Source: Cognatiluteimonas weifangensis | GTDB lineage: Bacteria > Pseudomonadota > Gammaproteobacteria > Xanthomonadales > Xanthomonadaceae | NCBI RefSeq assembly: GCF_003416885.1 | Contig: NZ_QVPD01000002.1 | Coordinates: 62,001 to 126,000 of the forward strand | Direction: 5' to 3' | DNA: 64,000 nt | Shown here: one piece after another, positions 33,145 through 44,309 of the stretch | Numbering within the stretch: position 1 is the stretch's first letter | How the letters are laid out: each line of letters opens with the position of its first letter | Translations under genes and position numbers: made by a program | Notes under the pieces: generated by a model | Databases searched by the model: none | Told to the model about the DNA's origin: nothing | Seen by the model: only the letters and a program-made list of their open reading frames with translations

Positions 33145-33525
33145 TCACGCGTCGTCGCTGTCGGCATCCACGTCGGCGTCGACGGACGGCAGCGGCGCGT
33201 CGTCGTCGGCCAGCATCATGGTCGTGGTCACGGGGGCGGCCGCCGGGCGCCCGCGCGGCGGCGGCAGCAGCGCGATCGCGGCTTCGGCGGAGGCGACCAG
33301 CTCGTTGCGGCGCGCATCCGGCACCTCCTGCCAGTGGCAGTCCTGCAGCGCGCCTTCCAGCGCGTACAGCAGGTTGAGGCTGGGTTTGAAGCCGGCGCGC
33401 TTGACCCGCATGAACGCCTCGACCGTGCCGGCCGCGGCCAGGTCCGCGCGCGTGCGCAGCCCGACCTGGCGCAGCCAGGCCGCCGATTTGGGACCGATGT
33501 TGCGGAGTTTTTCCTGCTGGTTCAT
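33145..33525 (-). CDS. TfoX C-terminal domain protein
   Basis: A 126-residue protein whose first about 80 residues match the TfoX/Sxy C-terminal helical domain (LRNIGPKSAAWLRQVG, GLRTRADLAAAGTVEAF, GFKPSLNLLYALEGAL). The N-terminal TfoX domain is absent. The tail is disordered and strongly acidic (DADVDADSDDA). TfoX/Sxy activates competence genes with CRP in other gammaproteobacteria; the isolated C-terminal domain has no assigned role. Its ATG overlaps the stop of the msrC gene (ATGA). Confidence 0.8.
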   Translation of the reverse strand: MNQQEKLRNIGPKSAAWLRQVGLRTRADLAAAGTVEAFMRVKRAGFKPSLNLLYALEGALQDCHWQEVPDARRNELVASAEAAIALLPPPRGRPAAAPVTTTMMLADDDAPLPSVDADVDADSDDA

Positions 33526-34016
33526 GTCAGCGACTCCAGATAGGCCTGCGCGATCGCTTCCAGGCCGCGCTGGTCCTCGGCATCGAAACGCTCCGGCCGC
33601 GGGCTGTCGAGATCGAGCACGCCGAGCAGGGTGCCGCCGTTGGCGTCCGGCAGCACCAGCGGGACCACCAGTTCCGAGCGCGACGCCGAATCGCAGGCGA
33701 TGTGCCCGCTGAAGGCGTTGACGTCGGCCACGCGCTGGGTCTGTCGCGTGCGCGCGGCAGCGCCGCACACGCCCTTGTCGAGCGGGATGCGCACGCAGGC
33801 CGGCAGGCCCTGGAACGGGCCGACCACCAGCTCGATGCCGTCGAACAGGTAGAAGCCGCACCAGTTCAGTTCCGGCAGGCCGTGCCACAGCAGCGCCGAG
33901 AGGTTGGCGGCGTTGGCGATGCGGTCGCGCTCGCCGTGCAGCAGCGCACGCGTCTGCGCCAGCAATTGCGCATATTGCTCCGGCTTGCTGCCGGACAGGG
34001 GGGCAAGGGTGAACAT
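33522..34016 (-). CDS. msrC: Free methionine-R-sulfoxide reductase (GAF domain)
   Basis: A 164-residue single GAF domain. Cys74, Cys84 and Cys108 keep the spacing (10 and 24) of the three cysteines of the E. coli enzyme, within PACVRIPLDKGVCGAA and HIACDSASRSE. It reduces free Met-R-sulfoxide with thioredoxin, an oxidant defence. TACACT on the minus strand (34023-34028) ends 6 nt before the ATG and no Shine-Dalgarno box is present, so the mRNA may be leaderless. Divergent from bioD by 62 bp. Confidence 0.88.
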   Translation of the reverse strand: MFTLAPLSGSKPEQYAQLLAQTRALLHGERDRIANAANLSALLWHGLPELNWCGFYLFDGIELVVGPFQGLPACVRIPLDKGVCGAAARTRQTQRVADVNAFSGHIACDSASRSELVVPLVLPDANGGTLLGVLDLDSPRPERFDAEDQRGLEAIAQAYLESLT

Positions 34017-34078
34017 GCCGCGAGTGTACCGCGTGGCCGCATCGCAGCCGATCACGGCCGCTTGATACAGTGCGGGGC

Positions 34079-34750
34079 ATGGAGACGGCCCTGTACGTGA
34101 CCGGCACCGACACCGGTGTCGGCAAGACCCTGGCCAGCTGCGCTCTGCTGCACGCCCTGCGCGCCCGCGGCCTGCGCGCGGTCGGCATGAAGCCGCTGGC
34201 CAGCGGCAGCGAGCGCACGCCGCAGGGCTGGCGCAACGCCGACGCGCTGGCGCTGCTGGCGGCCAGCGAGTCGCCGCCGGACTACGCCGACCTCAATCCC
34301 TACGCGCTGCCGTTGCCGCTGGCGCCGGAGATCGCGGCGCGCGAAGCCGGGGTCGAGGTCGCGCTGGCACCGCTGCTGGCCGCGCACGCGCGGCTGCGGG
34401 CGCAGGCCGACACGGTGGTGGTGGAGGGTGTCGGCGGCTGGGCGGCGCCGCTGGCGACCGACCTGTGGCAGGCCGACCTGGTGCGTGCGCTGGAACTGCC
34501 GGTGGTGCTGGTGGTGGGCCTGCGCCTGGGCTGCCTCAACCACGCCATCCTCAGCGTGCGCGCGATCCAGGCCGACGGCTGCCGGCTGGTCGGCTGGATC
34601 GGTACCGGCGTGGATCCGGACATGGCTCGCGTGGACGACAACCGCGAACTGCTGCGGCAGCGGATCCCGGCGCCGTGCTGGGGCTGGCTGCCGCACCGGC
34701 AGCGGCCGGACCCGGCCGAGTTGTCGCGTTTGCTGCAATTGCCGGCCTGA
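34079..34750 (+). CDS. bioD: Dethiobiotin synthetase
   Basis: A 223-residue P-loop enzyme closing the ureido ring of dethiobiotin. The signature TGTDTGVGKT (residues 8-17), GMKPLASG and VEGVGGW are present. The start METALYVTG is preferred over an ATG nine bases upstream. TACAGT at 34066-34071 ends 7 nt before the ATG with no ribosome-binding site, a leaderless layout. No other bio gene is in the window. Confidence 0.93.
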   Translation: METALYVTGTDTGVGKTLASCALLHALRARGLRAVGMKPLASGSERTPQGWRNADALALLAASESPPDYADLNPYALPLPLAPEIAAREAGVEVALAPLLAAHARLRAQADTVVVEGVGGWAAPLATDLWQADLVRALELPVVLVVGLRLGCLNHAILSVRAIQADGCRLVGWIGTGVDPDMARVDDNRELLRQRIPAPCWGWLPHRQRPDPAELSRLLQLPA

Positions 34751-34839
34751 CGGGCGCCCACGCCACGACTTCCGGCACGGGCGACGACGGCGGCCAATGC
34801 TAGACTGCGCAGTATAGGAATGCCCCAAGAGGACCGTGC

Positions 34840-35952
34840 ATGCGTCATTCGCTGGTGTTGCTCACCCTGTCGACCGCATTGCTGGCGACAGCGGCCTGCT
34901 CCAAGCCGGACGCCGGCGCGGGCGCGGCCGCTGGCGGCCCCCCGGGCGGCATGCAGTTGCCGGTGGAAACCGTCACCGTGCAGCCGCAACCCCTGGTCGC
35001 CGGGCTGGAGACGGTGGGCAGCCTGCGCGCCGACGAGTCGGTGGTGCTGCGCCCGGAGCTGTCCGGTCGCATCAGCCGCATCCGCTTCACCGAAGGCGGC
35101 CACGTCGAGGCCGGGCAGGTGCTGTTCGCGCTCGACGACAGCCTCGCCCGCGCCAGCCTCAACGAGGCGGCCGCCAACCTCGACAACAGCCGCCGCGCCG
35201 CCGCGCGCGCCGGCGAACTGGCCAAGGACAAGCTGATCGCACAGTCCGACTACGACCGCGCCCGCGCCGCGCTCGGCGTCGACCGGGCCCGTGCGGCCTC
35301 GGCCCGGACCACGCTGGACAAGATGACTCTGCGGGCGCCGTTCTCCGGTCAGATCGGCCTGCGCGCGGTCAGCGTCGGCGAGTTCGTCGACGCCGGCCAG
35401 GCGCTGGTGACGCTGGTGCGCACGGATCCGATCGAGGTCGATTTCAGCGTCCCGGAGACGGTGCTGTCGCAGCTGCGCACCGGGCAGAAGCTCCAGGTTG
35501 CGGTCGACGCCTTCCCCGGCGAGGTGTTCGACGGCGAGGTAGTCGCCATCGATCCGGTGATCGACGCCAACAGCCGCAGCGCCAGGCTGCGCGCGCGCAT
35601 CGCCAACCCCGACCTGCGCCTGCGGCCGGGCCAGTTCGCCAAGCTCCGGCTCGACACCGGCGATAGCGGCGCGCAGGCCCTGCTGGTGCCCGAACAGGCC
35701 CTGATGCAGGAAGGCGACGTGCGCCTGGTCTACACCGTGGTCGACGGCAAGGCGAAGAAGACCGTGGTCAAGACCGGCGTGCGCGTGCCGGGCCAAGTGC
35801 AGGTGGTCGAAGGCCTGAAGGCCGGCGACGTGGTCATCACCGCCGGCCAGGGCAAGCCGATGATGCACGACGGCATGCCGGTGATGGTGCTGCCGCCGTC
35901 GGCCGCGCCGGCCGGCAACGCGCAGGGCGCGGCACCGCAACCGGCGCAGTAA
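34840..35952 (+). CDS. RND efflux periplasmic adaptor lipoprotein
   Basis: A 370-residue adaptor with a lipobox LLATAAC (lipidated Cys20), barrel-sandwich halves (GRISRIRFTEGGHVEAGQ and LRAPFSGQIGLRAVSVG), a short helical hairpin and a barrel domain. It belongs to the MexA/AcrA/MdtA group and pairs with the pump 138 bp downstream. AAGAGGA precedes the ATG. A substrate cannot be inferred. Confidence 0.9.
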   Translation: MRHSLVLLTLSTALLATAACSKPDAGAGAAAGGPPGGMQLPVETVTVQPQPLVAGLETVGSLRADESVVLRPELSGRISRIRFTEGGHVEAGQVLFALDDSLARASLNEAAANLDNSRRAAARAGELAKDKLIAQSDYDRARAALGVDRARAASARTTLDKMTLRAPFSGQIGLRAVSVGEFVDAGQALVTLVRTDPIEVDFSVPETVLSQLRTGQKLQVAVDAFPGEVFDGEVVAIDPVIDANSRSARLRARIANPDLRLRPGQFAKLRLDTGDSGAQALLVPEQALMQEGDVRLVYTVVDGKAKKTVVKTGVRVPGQVQVVEGLKAGDVVITAGQGKPMMHDGMPVMVLPPSAAPAGNAQGAAPQPAQ

Positions 35953-36090
35953 CCGCCGCGGGGCCGCTCCCGCCGGGAGCGGGTCGGCGCCCGCGCCCCC
36001 GCCCCGACACCCCGCATCCGGCGCTTCGCGCCAGCGTCTTCCCCGGCCCGGCCGCGGTCCGCCGGGCAAGCCAAGAACCCAGAGGCGTCC

Positions 36091-39000
36091 ATGGTCCTTT
36101 CCGACATCTCCATCCGCCGCCCGGTCTTCGCCACGGTGATCAACCTGGTGATCCTGCTGGTGGGCATCATCGCCTACGACCGCCTCGCGGTGCGGCAGAT
36201 CCCCAACGTCGACACCCCGGTGGTGACCGTCAACACCGTCTATCCCGGCGCCAGCGCGCAGGTGATCGAGTCGCAGGTGACGCAGCCGATCGAGGACGCG
36301 CTGTCGGGCGTGGAAGGCGTGGAGTACATGCAGTCGGTCAGCCGCGAGCAGTCCAGCCAGGTGACCATCCGCTTCAATCTCGACCGCGACCCCGACGGCG
36401 CCGCCTCCGACGTGCGCGACCGCGTCGCGCAGGCGCGGCAGCGGCTGCCCGAGGAGGTCGACGAGCCGATCATCCAGAAGCAGGAGGCCGACGCGCAGCC
36501 GATCATCTACCTGGCGTTCTCCTCCGACCGCCATTCGCAGGTGGAGATCGCCGACTACGCCGAGCGCCTGGTCAAGGACCGCATCCAGCAGATTCCGGGC
36601 GTCGCCCAGGCGCAGGTGTTCTCCAGCACCTACGCGATGCGGGTGTGGCTGCAGCCGCAGCGGCTGGCGGGCTTCGGCCTGACCCCGGCCGACGTGGAGA
36701 ACGCGCTGCGCAGGCAGAACGTCGAGATCCCCGCCGGTCGCGTCGAAGGCGATGCACGCGAATTCACGGTGCTGGCGGAAACCGATCTGAAGACGCCCGA
36801 GCAGTTCGGCAACGTGATCCTCGGCGACGTCGACGGCTACCTGGTGCGGCTCAAGGACGTTGCCCGGATCGAGCTGGGTTCGCAGGAAGAACGTTTCCGC
36901 GCCCGTTACAAGGGCATCAACGCGGTGCCGCTGGCGATCGTCAAGCAGGCGGTGGCCAACCCGCTGGACATTTCCGAAGACCTCAAGCAGCTGCTGCCGC
37001 AGATCCAGAAGACGCTGCCGCAGGGCATGCGCATCGAGGTCGCCTTCGACAGCACGATCTTCATCAAGAAGTCGATCCAGGAGGTCTACAAGACCGTCGG
37101 CGAGGCGGTGCTGCTGGTGGTGCTGGTGATCTTCCTGTTCCTGCGCAACGGGCGCGCCACGCTGATCCCGCTGGTGACGATCCCGGTGTCGCTGATCGGC
37201 GCGTTCGGGCTGATGTTCGCCTTCGGCTTCACCATCAACACGCTGACGCTGCTGGCGATCGTGCTGGCGATCGGGCTGGTGGTGGACGACGCGATCGTGA
37301 TGCTGGAAAACATCTTCCGCCACATCGAGGAGGGCATGGAGCCGTTCCAGGCGGCGCTCAAGGGCAGCAAGGAGATCGGCTTCGCGATCGTGGCGATGTC
37401 GCTGACGCTGGCGGCGGTGTACGTGCCGCTGGCGTTCTCCACCGGCCGCACCGGCAAGCTGTTCGTGGAGTTCGCGCTGACCCTGGCCGGCGCAGTGCTG
37501 GTGTCCGGTTTCACTGCGCTGACCCTGTCGCCGATGATGTCCTCACGACTGCTGCGCCACGAGAGCAAGCGCGGTCGCTTCTACGAGATCGGCGAGCGTG
37601 TGCTGGGCGGGATGGACCGCCATTACAAGCGCCTGCTCGGCGCAGCGCTGCGCGGCAAGTGGGTCGTGGTCGGCGTGGCCGGCGCGGTCTTCGCGCTGGC
37701 GCTGGCGCTGTTCATGACGCTGCCGCGGGAACTCGCGCCGCAGGAGGACCAGGGCGTGATCGTCGGCTTCGGCGTGGCGCCGGAAGGCTCCACCGTCGGG
37801 TACACCGACAAGTACGCGCGGATGATGGAGCACGCCCTCTCGCAGGCGCCGAGCGTGGAGCACTATTTCCAGATCGTCGGCTTTCCCGCGGTCACCAACA
37901 CCATCGGCTTCGTGATGCTGCAGGACTGGGACGCGCGCGAGGTCTCGGCCGAGCAGGTGCAGGGGCAGCTGTTCCCGCAGTTCATGGGCATCCCCGGGAT
38001 CATGGCGTTCCCGACCCTGCCGCCGCCGCTGGGCCAGAGCGGCTTCGGCCAGCCGGTGAGCTTCGTGGTGCAGACCACCGGTACCTGGGAGCAGCTGGAC
38101 GCCACGGTGCAGAAGCTGATGGCGAAGATCGCGCAGAACCCGCAACTGACCAACCCCGACAGCGACCTCAAGCTCAACAAGCCGCAGCTGAAGATCGCGG
38201 TGGACCGCGACAAGGTCGCCGCGGTCGGCAGCGACGTCGCCACCGTCGGGCACACGCTGGAGACCATGCTCGGCGGGCGCAACGTGACCCGCTTCAAGAT
38301 GGGCTCGGAGCAGTACGACGTGCTGGTGCAGGTGGAGGACGCCGCGCGGCGCACGCCGGGCGACTTGTCCAACATCTTCGTCAAGGGCGGCGACGGGCAG
38401 ATGGTGCAGCTGTCCAACCTGGTGAACGTCGACGAGACGGTCGCGGCCAAGGAGCTCAATCATTTCAACAAGCTGCGCTCGGCGACGATCAGCGCGGGGC
38501 TGGCGCCGGGTTATTCCATGGGCGAGGCGCTGACCTGGATGGAGAACGCATTGGCCGAGGTGGCGCCGGACGCACAATACGACCTGTCCGGGCAGAGCCG
38601 CGAGTTCCGCGAGTCGGCCAGCGACTTCGCGATGATCTTCGCACTGGCGATCGCCTTCATCTTCCTGGTGCTGGCGGCGCAGTTCGAGAGCTGGGTGGAT
38701 CCGCTGGTGATCCTGCTGGCGGTGCCGCTGGCCGCGTTCGGTGCGTTCCTGGCACTGCGGCTGTCGGGCGGCAGCTGGAACATCTACTCGCAGATCGGCA
38801 TGGTCACCCTGGTCGGCCTGATCGCCAAGCACGGCATCCTGATCGTGGAGTTCTCCAACCAGTTGCAGGGCCAGGGCCGGGCCAAGTTCGATGCGGTGAT
38901 CGAGGCGGCGGCGCTGCGCCTGCGCCCGATCCTGATGACCACCGGGGCGATGGTGCTGGGGTCGCTGCCGCTGGCGATTGCCTCGGGCGCCGGCGCCGAG

Positions 39001-39153
39001 GCGCGCAACCAGATCGGCTGGGTGATCGTCGGCGGCATGGCGATCGGCACCGTCTTCACCTTGTTCGTGGTGCCGGTGATGTACCTGCTGCTGGGCCGCG
39101 ACCACCGCCGGCATGCTGCCGCCCGGCCGGCGCCTGCGCCCGCGGCCGACTGA
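36091..39153 (+). CDS. RND efflux pump (inner-membrane transporter)
   Basis: A 1020-residue HAE1-type pump with twelve membrane helices and two large periplasmic loops. The proton-relay aspartates Asp399/Asp400 are in GLVVDDAIVMLEN. The short N-terminus MVLSDISIRRPVFATV and overall sequence resemble the MexF/MdtB/Xanthomonas RND group rather than heavy-metal CusA types. No outer-membrane factor gene follows, so it must use a channel encoded elsewhere. Confidence 0.93.
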   Translation: MVLSDISIRRPVFATVINLVILLVGIIAYDRLAVRQIPNVDTPVVTVNTVYPGASAQVIESQVTQPIEDALSGVEGVEYMQSVSREQSSQVTIRFNLDRDPDGAASDVRDRVAQARQRLPEEVDEPIIQKQEADAQPIIYLAFSSDRHSQVEIADYAERLVKDRIQQIPGVAQAQVFSSTYAMRVWLQPQRLAGFGLTPADVENALRRQNVEIPAGRVEGDAREFTVLAETDLKTPEQFGNVILGDVDGYLVRLKDVARIELGSQEERFRARYKGINAVPLAIVKQAVANPLDISEDLKQLLPQIQKTLPQGMRIEVAFDSTIFIKKSIQEVYKTVGEAVLLVVLVIFLFLRNGRATLIPLVTIPVSLIGAFGLMFAFGFTINTLTLLAIVLAIGLVVDDAIVMLENIFRHIEEGMEPFQAALKGSKEIGFAIVAMSLTLAAVYVPLAFSTGRTGKLFVEFALTLAGAVLVSGFTALTLSPMMSSRLLRHESKRGRFYEIGERVLGGMDRHYKRLLGAALRGKWVVVGVAGAVFALALALFMTLPRELAPQEDQGVIVGFGVAPEGSTVGYTDKYARMMEHALSQAPSVEHYFQIVGFPAVTNTIGFVMLQDWDAREVSAEQVQGQLFPQFMGIPGIMAFPTLPPPLGQSGFGQPVSFVVQTTGTWEQLDATVQKLMAKIAQNPQLTNPDSDLKLNKPQLKIAVDRDKVAAVGSDVATVGHTLETMLGGRNVTRFKMGSEQYDVLVQVEDAARRTPGDLSNIFVKGGDGQMVQLSNLVNVDETVAAKELNHFNKLRSATISAGLAPGYSMGEALTWMENALAEVAPDAQYDLSGQSREFRESASDFAMIFALAIAFIFLVLAAQFESWVDPLVILLAVPLAAFGAFLALRLSGGSWNIYSQIGMVTLVGLIAKHGILIVEFSNQLQGQGRAKFDAVIEAAALRLRPILMTTGAMVLGSLPLAIASGAGAEARNQIGWVIVGGMAIGTVFTLFVVPVMYLLLGRDHRRHAAARPAPAPAAD

Positions 39154-39174
39154 TCGACGGCGACGCGGCGCCAT

Positions 39175-39203
39175 AAAAAAACCCGGCAGCGCGAGCTGCC
39201 GGG
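39175..39203. terminator. Bidirectional terminator between RND pump and phasin genes
   Basis: A 9-bp stem CCCGGCAGC with GCGA loop. Seven A residues precede it on the plus strand, so the minus-strand reading is hairpin plus T7, a canonical terminator for the leftward phasin gene. The plus-strand 3' side is followed by CCTTCG, weaker. Confidence 0.85.
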
Positions 39204-39267
39204 CCTTCGTCACGCGGGGAAGCAGACCCGCAACGCCGGGATCCCGGCGTGGTCGATCCTACCGCGA

Positions 39268-39657
39268 TTACTTGGCCTTGGCGGCCTTGGTCGCCTTCTC
39301 GACGCCGGCCTGGGCCTGCGCTGCGGCGGCTTCGAACTGGCCCTTGGCGACCTGGCCGATGGCCTCGTTGGCCTTCAGGGTGCGGCCGAGGACTTCCTGG
39401 CCGGTGCTGATGCTGCGCTCCACGTTCTCGCGCGCGACCTGCACGCCCTTGGGCCATACGGCCTTGAGGCCGTCGGCATCGCGCACTTCGGCCAGCTCGC
39501 CCCAGAAGGCGAAGGTGGCGTTGACGCTCTGTTCGATCGCGGCCAGCTGCAGGCCGAACACTTCCTCGGCGTTGGTCAGCGCCAGGCGGTTGACCTGGGC
39601 GGCGGCGTCGGCGAACTGGCGGGTCGCGGCGGCGAACTGCTCGTTGATCTGGTACAT
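39268..39657 (-). CDS. Phasin family protein
   Basis: A 129-residue amphipathic helical protein starting MYQINEQFAAATRQFAD with Ala/Lys-rich end (EKATKAAKAK). Phasins coat polyhydroxyalkanoate granules or act as stress chaperones. AGGAG lies 6 nt before the ATG. No PHA synthase lies in the window, so a granule role is only an inference from the family. It has its own promoter and a strong terminator, consistent with high single-gene expression. Confidence 0.82.
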   Translation of the reverse strand: MYQINEQFAAATRQFADAAAQVNRLALTNAEEVFGLQLAAIEQSVNATFAFWGELAEVRDADGLKAVWPKGVQVARENVERSISTGQEVLGRTLKANEAIGQVAKGQFEAAAAQAQAGVEKATKAAKAK

Positions 39658-39705
39658 GGCGGACTCCTGCGCTGCTCCGGCAGGGATTGCCGGTTTGTGC
39701 GCCGC

Positions 39706-39734
39706 AGCATAACCCGGTCGTTGCTGCATTGCAA
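39706..39734 (-). promoter_or_regulatory. Promoter of the phasin gene with an inverted repeat over -35
   Basis: On the minus strand TTGCAA (39729-39734) and TATGCT (39706-39711) are 17 bp apart. The -35 overlaps an inverted repeat GTTGC-N6-GCAAC (39720-39735). Such TGC-rich repeats over phasin promoters are bound by the PHA-responsive repressor PhaR in other bacteria; the link here is inference. Confidence 0.45.
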
Positions 39735-39799
39735 CATACGCGGGGTCGCCGTCAGGCGTTCATGAACCGTTGCAAATCAACGACATGGGCGTGTCGAGA

Positions 39800-40156
39800 T
39801 CAGGGCCCGCGGTAGCGGCAGCCCGAAGTGCAGGTCTCGTGGACCACGACCTCGGCCAGTTGCGGCAGCGTCGGCTTCAGCCGCTCCCAGATCCAGATCG
39901 CCAGGCGTTCGCTGGTCGGATTCTCCAGCCCGGGGATGTCGTTGAGGTAGTGGTGGTCGAGTTGCGCGTACAAGGGCGCGAACGCCGCCTTGATCTGCGC
40001 GAAGTCCATCACCCAGCCGCTGTGCGCGCCGGGCTCGCCGGCGACCAGCAGTTCGACCCGGAACGAATGCCCATGCAGCCGCGCGCACTTGTGTCCGGTC
40101 GGCACGTTCGGCAGCCGGTGCGCGGCTTCCAGGGTGAAGGTCTTGAAGATGTCCAT
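39800..40156 (-). CDS. queD: 6-carboxytetrahydropterin synthase
   Basis: A 118-residue enzyme of the 6-pyruvoyl-tetrahydropterin synthase family, acting in queuosine biosynthesis. Zinc ligands are His13 (EAAHRL) and the two His of LHGHSF; the catalytic Cys is in [10 protein letters not shown]. The C-terminal [12 protein letters not shown] is typical of QueD proteins. It lies just downstream of tRNA-Met on the same strand; no other que gene or preQ1 riboswitch is nearby. Confidence 0.9.
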   Translation of the reverse strand: MDIFKTFTLEAAHRLPNVPTGHKCARLHGHSFRVELLVAGEPGAHSGWVMDFAQIKAAFAPLYAQLDHHYLNDIPGLENPTSERLAIWIWERLKPTLPQLAEVVVHETCTSGCRYRGP

Positions 40157-40171
40157 GGGCCTGGACGCGAA

Positions 40172-40248
40172 TGGTGGCTACGGGTGGACTCGAACCACCG
40201 ACCCCAGCATTATGAGTGCTGTGCTCTAACCGGCTGAGCTACGTAGCC
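40172..40248 (-). tRNA. tRNA-Met (CAT), elongator
   Basis: A complete 77-nt cloverleaf on the minus strand: acceptor GGCTACG/CGTAGCC, D-arm GCTC-GAGC, anticodon stem CAGCA with loop CTCATAA, T-arm GGTGG-TTCGAGT-CCACC, discriminator A and encoded CCA. It begins GGCTACGTAGCTCAG as the E. coli elongator tRNA-Met does. A TATCCT box lies about 14 bp upstream with a GC-rich discriminator region. Confidence 0.97.
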
Positions 40249-40419
40249 ACGTGGGCCCGCGAGGATAGCCATCGGCGGCCTGTTCAGGCTGGGGATGCTC
40301 CGCGGCGAACCGCGAATTGTCCATGCCGGCGTGCCTGCCGTCAATTCCGCGCCCCTTGCGCTTGTGGTGCCGGCGCGCGCATGGCAGAGTCGGACGCAGT
40401 GCATTCTGGAGTCCGCATC

Positions 40420-40998
40420 GTGATCGATCCGGACGGCTACCGACCCAACGTCGGCATGGTGTTGATGCACCCGGACGGCCGGGTGTTCTGGGCCCGGCGC
40501 GTGCGCCGCGACGGTTGGCAATTCCCGCAGGGCGGGATGAACACCGACGAGACGCCGCTGGAGGCGATGTACCGCGAGCTGCGCGAGGAGACCGGGCTGC
40601 TGCCCGAACACGTCGCCGTGCTCGGAGTGACCCCGGGCTGGTTGCGCTACCGCTTGCCGCAGCGGGCGATCCGCCGCAACGACCGCGTGGTCTGCATCGG
40701 CCAGAAGCAGGTCTGGTTCCTGCTGCAGTTCGGCGGGGTCGACTCGGACCTGCGCCTGGATGCGAGCGACAAGCCCGAGTTCGACCACTGGCGCTGGGTG
40801 GATTTCTGGTACCCGCTGCAGCACGTGGTGACGTTCAAGCGGGGGGTCTATGCCAGCGCGCTGCGGCACCTGGCGCCGTTCGCGCGGCAGATCGCCGGGC
40901 CGCAGGCGATCCCGCAGATGGCCGCGGAAAGCGGGCCGTCGCGGCCGCAACGTTCCCGCGAGCGCTGGCAGGCGGGGGCCGGCAGGCTTCGGGATTGA
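40420..40998 (+). CDS. rppH: RNA pyrophosphohydrolase (Nudix)
   Basis: A 192-residue enzyme that removes pyrophosphate from the 5' end of mRNAs and so starts their decay. The Nudix box spans [17 protein letters not shown] and REETGL; the N-terminal [11 protein letters not shown] is the RppH signature. The start is GTG at 40420, 8 nt after a GGAG box. Its last codons overlap the Fur box and promoter of bfd. Confidence 0.93.
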   Translation: MIDPDGYRPNVGMVLMHPDGRVFWARRVRRDGWQFPQGGMNTDETPLEAMYRELREETGLLPEHVAVLGVTPGWLRYRLPQRAIRRNDRVVCIGQKQVWFLLQFGGVDSDLRLDASDKPEFDHWRWVDFWYPLQHVVTFKRGVYASALRHLAPFARQIAGPQAIPQMAAESGPSRPQRSRERWQAGAGRLRD

Positions 40999-41024
40999 CA
41001 ATCATTCGCATTTGCAGCGAGAAT
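40991..41024 (+). promoter_or_regulatory. Fur box over the bfd promoter
   Basis: At 40991-41009 the sequence matches the 19-bp Fur consensus at 13 positions, including the core AATCATT. It overlaps a perfect -35 TTGACA (40995-41000); a -10 GAGAAT follows at 41019-41024 after an 18-bp spacer. Iron-loaded Fur bound here would block RNA polymerase, so bfd should be induced when iron is low. Confidence 0.65.
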
Positions 41025-41053
41025 CCGCCCGCCGAAACCGCGCGAGCCCTCCC

Positions 41054-41257
41054 GTGTACGTCTGCCTCTGCAATGGTGTCACCGAACGCGAGATCCGCGA
41101 GGTCGCCGCGGCCGGTTGTCGCACCCTGGCGGAACTGACCATGCGCACCGGTTGCGGCGCCACCTGCGGCAGCTGCCTGCCGACGGCGCAGCAGCTGCTC
41201 GACGAGGTCCATGGCGGCGGCATGCTGCCGTTGCCGGTGCTCTCGCACGCCGCCTGA
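41054..41257 (+). CDS. bfd: Bacterioferritin-associated ferredoxin
   Basis: A 67-residue [2Fe-2S] protein that reduces and releases iron stored in bacterioferritin. Cys4, Cys6, Cys38 and Cys41 occupy exactly the E. coli Bfd ligand positions (MYVCLCNG, GATCGSC). It starts at GTG and has no strong ribosome-binding site. The Fur-controlled promoter lies directly upstream and the bfr gene follows 109 bp downstream. Confidence 0.92.
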   Translation: MYVCLCNGVTEREIREVAAAGCRTLAELTMRTGCGATCGSCLPTAQQLLDEVHGGGMLPLPVLSHAA

Positions 41258-41366
41258 GCGCAGCCGCACGCGGGTGCACGGCGCTGCGGATGCACTCGAT
41301 TCCCGTTCCGCCTTCGACTCCGTTTCGGGGCTAGCATCCCCGGCATCGGGCAACGTGGAGACGGAC

Positions 41367-41837
41367 ATGCAGGGCGACCGGAAAGTCATCGAGCACCTCA
41401 ACAAGGCGCTCTACAACGAGCTGATCGCGATCAACCAGTATTTCCTGCATTCGCGGATGCTGAAGAACTGGGGCCTGAAGGAACTCGCCGAGCACGAGTA
41501 CCACGAGTCGATCGACGAGATGAAGCACGCCGACCGGCTGGCCGAGCGCATCCTGTTCCTCGAGGGCCTGCCCAACTTCCAGAACCTGGGCAAGCTGCGC
41601 ATCGGCGAGACCCCGCTGGAACTGCTCAAGGCCGACCTGGCGCTGGAACTGGACGGGCTGCCGACGCTGAAGGAGGCGATCGCCTATTGCGAACAGGCCG
41701 GCGACTACGTCAGCCGCGACCTGTTCGCCGCCATCCTCGCCTCCGAGGAAGAGCACATCGACTGGATCGAGACCCAGCTGGACCTGATCGCGCGGCTGGG
41801 CGAGCAGAACTACCTGCAGACCAAGCTCGAAAGCTGA
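41367..41837 (+). CDS. bfr: Bacterioferritin
   Basis: A 156-residue subunit of the 24-mer iron store. Ferroxidase ligands Glu18, Glu51 and His54, and heme ligand Met52 ([12 protein letters not shown]) are at their usual positions; the second set is in [19 protein letters not shown] precedes the ATG. Together with bfd it forms the iron storage and release pair. Confidence 0.94.
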   Translation: MQGDRKVIEHLNKALYNELIAINQYFLHSRMLKNWGLKELAEHEYHESIDEMKHADRLAERILFLEGLPNFQNLGKLRIGETPLELLKADLALELDGLPTLKEAIAYCEQAGDYVSRDLFAAILASEEEHIDWIETQLDLIARLGEQNYLQTKLES

Positions 41838-41900
41838 GCCGAGCGCGCCCGGCGTCCGGGCGCGGCCCGCCGGTCGCCCCCGCAGCCGGGGTCAGCCGGG

Positions 41901-44308
<2,408 letters not shown>

Positions 44309-44309
<1 letters not shown>

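Noticed and set aside
34300..37323. A 1007-residue minus-strand frame opposite the RND adaptor and pump
   Set aside because: Shadow of the two efflux genes; very rich in His, Gln and Arg, with no start signal or domain.
40172..40248. tRNA-Met as an integration site
   Set aside because: No integrase, no direct repeat of the tRNA 3' end and only housekeeping genes on both sides.
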